From Candidatus Poribacteria bacterium (lineage in GTDB: Bacteria > Poribacteria > WGA-4E > UBA9662), in NCBI GenBank assembly GCA_012963885.1, contig DTUY01000088.1, positions 24,989 to 88,988 on the forward strand: a stretch of DNA of 64,000 bases, written 5' to 3'. The position numbers were made by a program, and so were the translations under genes. This document shows, piece by piece, positions 57,635-64,000 of this stretch (the stretch's first letter is position 1; every line of letters begins with the position of its first letter). The notes under the pieces were generated by a model. It was not told the origin of the DNA and did not search any database. It worked only from the letters and a program-made list of their open reading frames with translations.

Positions 57635-60600
57635 TATATAGCCTCACTAGTAGCTTTCAAACTCTCGATCTCTGATCTAACGTCAGCTACTATTTCTTGA
57701 TACTTCTGATATTTGTTGCGATTAAGCAAATCGCTTTCTTGGTGACAAAAAATCGGTTCTCCGAAGGTGACCCGGATTTTGCTTTTGCGCAATTTTTTCT
57801 CTCCTTTTGGCCATGCCTGATATGTGCCTTCAATATAAGAAGGAATAATCGGCACGCCTGTTTTGAGCGCTAGCACACCTAAACCAGCTTTGAACAATTG
57901 CAGTTTGCCATCGATAGATCTGGTTCCCTCAGGATATATAAGAAGGCACAGATCTTCATTAAGTATTTCCTTTGACATGTTAAGACTTTGCAGGGAGATA
58001 GTTTCCCGATCGAATGGTACCACATTCATGAAATTAGAAAAAAACCAAGATTTAATCTTACTGTCAAAAAAATATTCTTTGGCACCAGCCACTTGTAATC
58101 TTCGTGATTCACTACCCAGAGCAGTCATGATGGCTATAGTGTCAAGATGACTGGTATGGTTTGCAGCAATAATATAACGTTGGCCTTTGGGGATATGTTC
58201 TATCCCATCAGACCGAATAGAAAAATAACTGTGGCATAGGATGTACATACAAGCTCGAAACAGTTGAGAACATATCCCCAAGGCAACACCACGTTGATTG
58301 ATCAGCACAGTGTGAATATCTGGCACCACATCAGCTTGGAATGTGGTCGATCTGATTTTTCTAATGGCTTTAAATATGTCACCAACTGTCTGAATCCCAG
58401 ATACGATTTCATCTGGTATGTGTTTCTGCCCTTCGTTTTCCAGTAACAAAAGTAACTCAACTTTCATAATTGAGTCGAGTGCCAAGTCTGTATCAATGTC
58501 CGTTTTAGTCCCAATTTGGTAGGCAGGGACATTTGACATCTGGCTCAATTCTAATATGATTCTCCACTCCCAATCTTCTAGAGGTGTTGTAACTAAATTT
58601 GCCGAGGGTTCACTGCTTTTGGTCACGGTATGTTTTTCTACCCATCGTTTGACCTGGTGTCGATCGATTTCTCCATTTCCTTTTTTCGGCAGATGATCAT
58701 GCCATAGGAAATGACTCTTATGAATCTGCTGGTATGAAGGTAACTCCTCTCCGCATGTCTTCATGTGACCGCGTATTACCTGCTCGACTGCTTCCTGAGC
58801 AAGTTCATTATTTTCTTGTGGCTTGATAACCACATGTACTTCTTCGCTGATTGCGTCGGTAAGACTAATTCCAACGGCGCAGAGTTCATCAATCATTTCA
58901 TTCTGACAATAAAGAGCCTCGATTTCAGTTGGGTACACATTTTTTCCCGCGCTAGTTACAATGACTTCCTTACTGCGCCCTGTGATATAGAGATATCCGT
59001 CATCGTCAAAACACCCCAAATCACCGGTGTGGAGATAGTCGTTTATGATAGCTCTTTCTGTAGCTTCCGGATTCTTGTAATAACCACGCATTACACTGGG
59101 ACCTTTGGCGACAATCTCACCAATTCCATCGAAGTTTGCGTTTTTAATTTCAACCTTTGTCCCGTCGACAGCAAAACCAACAGATGAACGACGACTTTTT
59201 TTATAGGGGGTAACTGCTAAGACTGGGGCCGACTCTGTTAGGCCATAACCTTGATGAATTGTGATCCCAAGGCGATTAAAATTATCGTAAACTGTATTCG
59301 GTAAACTGGCACCACCGCTGACAAAAACACGTATTTTCCCTCCCATAGCTTGATGTGCCTTTTGAATTATATCGGCATCAAATTTCACGTTTAATGGAGT
59401 GCTGTTTATAGCCAAGTTGGCCGATTTCGTTAGATGGCGCATAATAGTGTTGTAAAGCATTTGAAAAAACCTTGGCACCGCAACCATCACTGTCGTTTGC
59501 GTTTCACGCATAATTTCAAGCATGGCAGTTGGAGAGTTAAGATAAGTCACTGTTGTACCACCGTAAATTGACATTAGAAATCCACTGGTAAATTCCAGTG
59601 CGTGGTACATCGGTAAAACTGATAGCATTTGATCAGTCTCATAAGGTTCTAAAACAGTTGCAACTGCTAGAACGTTTGAAATGAAGTTTCCATGTGACAG
59701 CATGGCTCCTTTCGGATCCGCAGCTGTACCGGAAGTAAATATAATCGATGCTATCTCATCCGGTTCAATTTTAATTTTGGGGAGTTCATCAGATAGATCA
59801 GGTAAATCAAGACGGCTGAGTTGAGTGGTCCCAAAGACTTGGCAGAAGTTATTAACGTTAAGGCATTGAGGTGGGTTTTCGGTCGGTTTGCCAACAAATT
59901 TCTCAAGACGACTAAACAAATTGGTAGTCGTAAGTATAGCTTTTGCTGAAGTGAAATTAGCTAGGGCATAAACTTCACGTGACGATGTTTGTTGATCTAT
60001 AGGAACGAGGACCAAACCAAGCTGAGAGGCGGCAAAATACGCGATTCCCCATTCGGGCTGATTCTCAGAAAATAAAATAACATGATCCCCCTTGCGTAAG
60101 CCTCTCTCCCACAGTGAGCTCGCTATACGGCGCGAAAGATCATAGAAATCGCTATATGTGTAGCGAACCCAACCTTCTTGCCTCTTAATTTGAAGCGCTA
60201 CCTTGTCCGGAAGTTTATCCGCTCTCCACTTTAGCAAGCTTGGAATATTTTGAAAGTTAGGTGCTATTTTGTCTGATTCATCTGAGTATCTTTTTCCCTC
60301 TGCATTTCTCTCCAAATGGTCGAGCTCATCTTCCATCTTTAAAATATGGTGCTTGATGCCTGGGATGTGGATTTGTTGTAGATAATGTTTCCAGTCGATT
60401 CGAGATGGATCGAAGTTATAGATTTGCTGTTCCTCTGGTGAAAGGGACTGATGTAATTCGGTCGCCTTTCTGGTCTCAAAATCGAAATTTAAACTTGCAT
60501 ATGGACCATAAATATCAGTGTAATAGAGCAACCTCTCAATCGCATTTTGAAGGATAGAAATACGTCGATTCTTTTTTGAAGCCCATTTCATCGGGGTTTT

Positions 60601-61875
60601 CTTCAAGATCCAGCTGAGTGTTCTGAGGTGACGAAGTTTTCCCTCAAACTTTCTTGCGAATTTCTCTTTTGAGAGAAACTTCCATTCTGATATTGAGATA
60701 GGATTTCCTTTATCAACCATTGGGTGTTTCCTAAAATATTCAATTGTCAAATCGTGTAGACGTTGAAAAGATAAAGGATTAGTGTGACCACTTGATATAT
60801 GATAAATTTCAATCCCACCATTGTCATAGGATCTTGTCGCTGCTGCCAGTGTTGCATTGACAACGATGTCAACAGGGATAATATCCAAAGTAATATTTGG
60901 TTTAGCTGGAAAATCTGGAAGCCGCCCTTTACCAAATCCAATAATTATTGGATCCGCCATTCGTAGGCCTGCCAACCATCCAGGTGACGGTTCTTCGAGG
61001 CTACTTTCAATAATAGAGGGTCTGATAATCGCTACGGGAAGGTTGTCACGCATTTTCGCAACTGCTTGTTCTCCTAATGCTTTGGTATAGGTATAGATGT
61101 CATTCCAACCGCGCATAGAAGCATGATTTCGACCAGCTTTAATAAGTTGGTCCTCTACCCACTTTTTTCTTGATTTTTTAGTGATCTCTCCAAAGGATTG
61201 GAATGAATCCTCCGATTGAGTTATTTGCTCCCGAATCCGCTGACCAATTCCAAGCATTCCTTCTATCTCTGCCTCAAAGGTTTCGGGAGGAGGATACTCT
61301 TTGCCGCGTAGTTCCTTCACTAAATCCTCGTAGGGAAGGTGCAATTCCTCGGGGACTCGACCAGTCCGATTGCCACATGTGTAGGCCGTTGAAATATGAA
61401 CGAAGACGGCATTATCGCATTGACGTGTGAACTCAACTGCGTGTTGAACAGAGATAACGTTCATCCGTATGGCATCGTCAATTGGAGCGTCAAATTGAAC
61501 AATGGCCGCGCTATTAATAAAAATTTGGACTTCTCTAATTAATTTAGTGTACCAGTCTTCAGATAATCCAAGTTTTTCGCGACTTAAATTTCCACTAACG
61601 GCGAATACTTTTTGACCAATCCAACCCTCAAACTCTTTCCCATGAATCTGACGTAACTGAGTAAAGACACTGGAGTTAAAAAACTCGGTTTCCAGGCGTT
61701 CCTGTGCCGTTTTGATGGTACCGTTGGATCCAACGGTATCCCGGATAATCAGGTAGATTTTTTGGACTGTCGGTAAGCTGGTTAAAATCTTTGCAACCAG
61801 AGGCTGCCCTACGAAACCCGTTGCGCCTGTGATAAGCACAATCTTCCCTTGGAAAAATTCAGAGATTGTTGTCAT
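57634..61875 (-). CDS. fusion enzyme: fatty acyl reductase, AMP-dependent acyl ligase, acyl carrier domain, PlsC acyltransferase
   Basis: About 1,413 residues in four modules. (1) Residues 1-470: NAD-binding male-sterility/thioester-reductase type, with TGATGFVG at 16-23 and the YTYTK YxxxK pair. (2) About 540-1050: long-chain acyl-CoA/ACP synthetase, with TSGTAADPKGAM near 715, YGLTESAPVL and YLHTGDLGCFDDDGY. (3) About 1095-1175: acyl carrier domain with phosphopantetheine Ser1135 in LALDSIMKVEL. (4) About 1200-1413: lysophospholipid-type acyltransferase, with NHTSHLD near 1237 and YPEGTRS near 1312. The parts could activate a fatty acid, hold it on the carrier, reduce it to aldehyde or alcohol and transfer an acyl chain, so ether, wax-like or modified phospholipid products are conceivable. 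The ATG at 61875 has AAAGGG just upstream; the frame opens at 61950. No signal peptide. Confidence 0.85.
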   Translation of the reverse strand: MTTISEFFQGKIVLITGATGFVGQPLVAKILTSLPTVQKIYLIIRDTVGSNGTIKTAQERLETEFFNSSVFTQLRQIHGKEFEGWIGQKVFAVSGNLSREKLGLSEDWYTKLIREVQIFINSAAIVQFDAPIDDAIRMNVISVQHAVEFTRQCDNAVFVHISTAYTCGNRTGRVPEELHLPYEDLVKELRGKEYPPPETFEAEIEGMLGIGQRIREQITQSEDSFQSFGEITKKSRKKWVEDQLIKAGRNHASMRGWNDIYTYTKALGEQAVAKMRDNLPVAIIRPSIIESSLEEPSPGWLAGLRMADPIIIGFGKGRLPDFPAKPNITLDIIPVDIVVNATLAAATRSYDNGGIEIYHISSGHTNPLSFQRLHDLTIEYFRKHPMVDKGNPISISEWKFLSKEKFARKFEGKLRHLRTLSWILKKTPMKWASKKNRRISILQNAIERLLYYTDIYGPYASLNFDFETRKATELHQSLSPEEQQIYNFDPSRIDWKHYLQQIHIPGIKHHILKMEDELDHLERNAEGKRYSDESDKIAPNFQNIPSLLKWRADKLPDKVALQIKRQEGWVRYTYSDFYDLSRRIASSLWERGLRKGDHVILFSENQPEWGIAYFAASQLGLVLVPIDQQTSSREVYALANFTSAKAILTTTNLFSRLEKFVGKPTENPPQCLNVNNFCQVFGTTQLSRLDLPDLSDELPKIKIEPDEIASIIFTSGTAADPKGAMLSHGNFISNVLAVATVLEPYETDQMLSVLPMYHALEFTSGFLMSIYGGTTVTYLNSPTAMLEIMRETQTTVMVAVPRFFQMLYNTIMRHLTKSANLAINSTPLNVKFDADIIQKAHQAMGGKIRVFVSGGASLPNTVYDNFNRLGITIHQGYGLTESAPVLAVTPYKKSRRSSVGFAVDGTKVEIKNANFDGIGEIVAKGPSVMRGYYKNPEATERAIINDYLHTGDLGCFDDDGYLYITGRSKEVIVTSAGKNVYPTEIEALYCQNEMIDELCAVGISLTDAISEEVHVVIKPQENNELAQEAVEQVIRGHMKTCGEELPSYQQIHKSHFLWHDHLPKKGNGEIDRHQVKRWVEKHTVTKSSEPSANLVTTPLEDWEWRIILELSQMSNVPAYQIGTKTDIDTDLALDSIMKVELLLLLENEGQKHIPDEIVSGIQTVGDIFKAIRKIRSTTFQADVVPDIHTVLINQRGVALGICSQLFRACMYILCHSYFSIRSDGIEHIPKGQRYIIAANHTSHLDTIAIMTALGSESRRLQVAGAKEYFFDSKIKSWFFSNFMNVVPFDRETISLQSLNMSKEILNEDLCLLIYPEGTRSIDGKLQLFKAGLGVLALKTGVPIIPSYIEGTYQAWPKGEKKLRKSKIRVTFGEPIFCHQESDLLNRNKYQKYQEIVADVRSEIESLKATSEAI

Positions 61876-61977
61876 AATGCCCTTTAGTAGGTAGCTTTTA
61901 TCTGGCTTTACAGCGACTGTAGTATACAAAGAAAAACGAAAGGATGTCAATGCCTAAAGCGGCAGGGGGAATTACCT

Positions 61978-62154
61978 CTATTGCTTGAATTGAGCATACG
62001 CATCATTGTACTTGGGATTTGGGTTCAAGACCGTCTCAAAGTGATGGATAACTTGCTGTTTGATCTTTAATAACGATTGCAGAAATCGAATCGTTCTGCT
62101 CCCAAGGCGTATGACGATGTTTCCGACATCAAGTTTCAATGTTTTCTGACACGG
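61978..62154 (-). other. short open stretch upstream of the fusion enzyme
   Basis: A 58-codon open frame on the minus strand without an ATG. It includes TIRFLQSLLKIKQQVIHHFE and NPNPKYNDAYAQFKQ, faintly like a TPR end. It may be a remnant or chance. The surrounding 61951-62327 holds nothing else I can support. Confidence 0.2.
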
Positions 62155-62327
62155 TTTCGGCGTTGATATTTCGTATCAGCTAACGCCACACATGCCACTT
62201 AGCAGAATCAGTTCCTATCACATTTCCTTATTTGAAGTTAAAATAGCTTGATCTGGACATTTCTGTGCCGATCCTCCAGTTCTTAATCATAATCCTGTAT
62301 GCCAACCGAGCTAAGATAGGAAAGGCC

Positions 62328-62357
62328 TTGTCTCTCAGCGGTTTTCTGTGCTATGAT
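62328..62357 (+). promoter_or_regulatory. promoter of the PorV-like gene
   Basis: TTGTCT (62328-62333), 18 bp, then an extended -10 TGCTATGAT (hexamer 62352-62357). The predicted leader is about 55 bases to the ATG at 62418. Confidence 0.5.
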
Positions 62358-62417
62358 AGGATTTGAGTTTGATGGCTAATTAATTCATACTATACATCTT
62401 TTGTCACACCATTGGTT

Positions 62418-63449
62418 ATGAAATACAAAAGGTCTAATTTCAAAAGACACATAAAGTTGATTCTTATTGTCACCATTCTGATTATTGTCAACATCGTTGA
62501 TGTAAAGGCGGTGAATCTTAATGTAGGTAGAGATGGCTGGGCTGCTCTCAAAATTGGTGTTGGTGCCCGTGCATCGGCGATGGGAGATACTTTTGTTGCT
62601 GTGGCGGATGATGTGAATTCAATTTACTGGAATCCCTCAGGACTGGGTCGGCTGGCTCGTCCTCAGTTTTCTGCTATGCACTCCGAATGGTTAGCGGGTA
62701 TTCGTTATGAGTGGATTGGGTTTGCGCAATCTTTTGGGAAATGGCTAACTCTTGGTTCGGATATTTCGTATGTGTGGACAGGTGAGATACCACATACCAT
62801 CAATTCAGATCAACACAATGGATTCTTCGATTACAATAATACGGTGGTCCGTGTTGCCGCAGGAAGTGGTGCTTATAAAGGAATCCGAATTGGCGCTGCC
62901 TATCAGGTTGCTCAAAAAAATGTGAATTTTGTAGCTAACAAGCCAATATCAAACATGAAAGTCCAACTCAATAGTATGAATATTGGTATTTTCTATCAAC
63001 TGCCCGTTGAAGGGCTTCACTTTGGTGCTATCCTTAAAAATGTTGGTGGTCGCCCACAAAAATTCGACCTTGATCCAATGCCAGTCATCAGATATCTCCG
63101 AATAGGTATTGCTTATACGATATCTATTCAAACGCCAGTAGATATTTCTCAATTGCAGGAAGGGCAACCGCCAACCCAACCCAAAGAGAACAAACTGATC
63201 CTGGCTGCGGATGTCAATTCCGCTCGTGGTTGGCCGACAGATCTACATCTTGGGTTGGAGTACGTCTTCCAAAATGGGTTAGTCCTCAGAGGCGGCTATC
63301 AGAGTCGGAATGGGAACGAATTTGAATTCCTCTCCAAGTTAAGCGGAGGGTTCGGTTACGCCACCACAACCTATCGAATCGATTATGCCTTTGTTCCATT
63401 CGGCGACCTAGGTCAAACCCATCGTATTTCCTTCACGCTCGATTTCTAA
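62418..63449 (+). CDS. PorV/PorQ-family outer-membrane protein
   Basis: A 343-residue protein. The N-terminal 31 residues are a signal peptide (LILIVTILIIVNIVDVKA). The mature start AVNLNVGRDGWAALKIGVGARASAMGD, read here as VGARASAMGDTFVAVADD, then NSIYWNPSGLGRL, is the hallmark of the PorV/PorQ/UPF0164 beta-barrel family. Amphipathic strands continue to a C-terminal aromatic residue (HRISFTLDF). In Bacteroidetes, PorV escorts type IX secretion cargo at the outer membrane. Three large proteins in this window carry cargo-type tails, which fits that role. A TTG at 62412 would add two residues. Confidence 0.85.
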   Translation: MKYKRSNFKRHIKLILIVTILIIVNIVDVKAVNLNVGRDGWAALKIGVGARASAMGDTFVAVADDVNSIYWNPSGLGRLARPQFSAMHSEWLAGIRYEWIGFAQSFGKWLTLGSDISYVWTGEIPHTINSDQHNGFFDYNNTVVRVAAGSGAYKGIRIGAAYQVAQKNVNFVANKPISNMKVQLNSMNIGIFYQLPVEGLHFGAILKNVGGRPQKFDLDPMPVIRYLRIGIAYTISIQTPVDISQLQEGQPPTQPKENKLILAADVNSARGWPTDLHLGLEYVFQNGLVLRGGYQSRNGNEFEFLSKLSGGFGYATTTYRIDYAFVPFGDLGQTHRISFTLDF

Positions 63450-63482
63450 AGCGAGTCTCTATCCCCGATTTATACTTTAAGG

Positions 63483-63839
63483 TCAATGTACTTTAAATGG
63501 CCCACCGTGGGGTTCCTCTTTCAAATTTGGTTGGCTTGAGTCCAAAAAGACCTCATGTAACTCCAGTTTATTTGGTTGCGTAAACGCATCTTCAGGCAAA
63601 CTACCGGATTTGGCATGTCCTTTGGTAAATTCGTCTGATCTAATCCAGTTTTCAAAATCTTTTCTCGATTCCCACAATGTGAAAACGATATACGGATCCC
63701 CTTCATTTACCGGACGTAATACTCGATTCAAAATAAATCCTGGCATGCCATCAACCAAACCTGCCCGATTTCGAAAACGCTCTTCAAATTCTTCTACATA
63801 TTCGGGTGAAACATAAATCCGGTTTGCAACCGTGATCAT
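63483..63839 (-). CDS. antibiotic-biosynthesis monooxygenase fold, IsdG/HmoA-like
   Basis: A 118-residue ferredoxin-like protein. It carries the IsdG-type triad in register: Asn6, Trp65 and His75 (ANRIYV, ENWIRS, KGHAKS), with the Trp-His spacing of ten seen in heme-degrading monooxygenases. FTLWESRKDFENW is the family core. It therefore may cleave heme to release iron, or act as a related small monooxygenase. It converges with the PorV-like gene 33 bases away. Confidence 0.8.
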   Translation of the reverse strand: MITVANRIYVSPEYVEEFEERFRNRAGLVDGMPGFILNRVLRPVNEGDPYIVFTLWESRKDFENWIRSDEFTKGHAKSGSLPEDAFTQPNKLELHEVFLDSSQPNLKEEPHGGPFKVH

Positions 63840-63937
63840 GATGTTCTATACCTCTTTTTTTTAACATTTAGGAAAGATTAAATTAAAATATAAATAGCAA
63901 AAAGGTGCTGATAAGTTCCTTTAACGAGGTATATTGG

Positions 63938-64000
63938 ATGCAAGTAGACACTATAGTTTTCTTGAAACATGATTGTTGCAAATATATTTCGCTTATGATA
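63938..64000 (+). CDS. possible start of a gene cut by the window end
   Basis: An ATG at 63938 with GAGG nine bases upstream opens a frame to the last base (MQVDTIVFLKHDCCK). Only 21 codons are visible and no family can be named. It could be chance. Confidence 0.25.
   Translation, partial: MQVDTIVFLKHDCCKYISLMI

Noticed and set aside
61951..62327. Small gene between the fusion enzyme and the PorV-like gene
   Set aside because: The longest stretch has no ATG and only faint TPR-like character. Kept as a low-confidence remnant, not as a gene.
1..64000. AGATCT seemed frequent while reading
   Set aside because: A rough count of about 30 against about 20 expected from base composition is not striking, and no spacing pattern was seen.

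Overview
The window looks like a chromosomal segment from an uncultured bacterium, most likely Candidatus Poribacteria. This is inference, from three kinds of evidence. Two large secreted proteins end in the tail 'NYPNPFNPETWIP' followed by a FlgD-like fold, which I associate with Poribacteria. The protein mix also fits: giant secreted proteins, DUF362, GH172, phytanoyl-CoA dioxygenase, Gfo/Idh/MocA oxidoreductases, sulfatase and a PorV-like protein. Housekeeping genes (folD, purD, purN, cimA) indicate a chromosome. I saw no rRNA, tRNA, CRISPR array or intact insertion sequence.

Layout. 1-5.7 kb: a frameshifted phnW, then a 1,440-residue secreted protein with Ig-like domains, a degenerate caspase-like domain, cohesin, dockerin and a sorting tail. 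5.8-9.6 kb: a single-chain type IIG restriction-modification enzyme that overlaps folD tail to tail. 9.6-14.3 kb: folD, an ABC ATPase without a permease, purD and a helical protein of unknown function. 14.5-19.4 kb: DUF362 protein, a caspase-like/transglutaminase protein and a MoxR ATPase. 19.4-26.6 kb: a possible attenuator leader, citramalate synthase, a zinc-ribbon-like protein and a secreted protein with 11 tandem repeats. 26.8-37 kb: a 3,368-residue secreted protein built from three copies of a roughly 1,000-residue unit. 37-49 kb: a sugar-acid/glycan catabolic island behind a consensus promoter, with several broken genes. 49-54.3 kb: secreted or glycan-active hydrolases (LamG, SASA esterase, sulfatase, SGNH), partly of higher G+C, with gene remnants between them. 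55-62 kb: a minus-strand lipid-like operon (reductase/AMP-ligase/ACP/acyltransferase fusion, an 80-residue protein, purN, class II terpene cyclase). 62.4-63.8 kb: a PorV-like outer-membrane protein and an IsdG-like monooxygenase.

How it fits together. The secreted giants and the PorV-like protein suggest type IX-like export of surface proteins. The hydrolases, dehydrogenases, lactonase-like protein, aldolase and transporter suggest use of sulfated or deoxy-sugar glycans. Several of these genes are broken by indels or stop codons, while ORFs of 4 to 10 kb beside them stay open, so real gene decay is more likely than poor sequence. The two most unusual loci are the fusion enzyme with the terpene cyclase (a candidate unusual-lipid pathway) and the Ile/Leu/Val-rich leader with terminator ahead of cimA (a candidate isoleucine attenuator).
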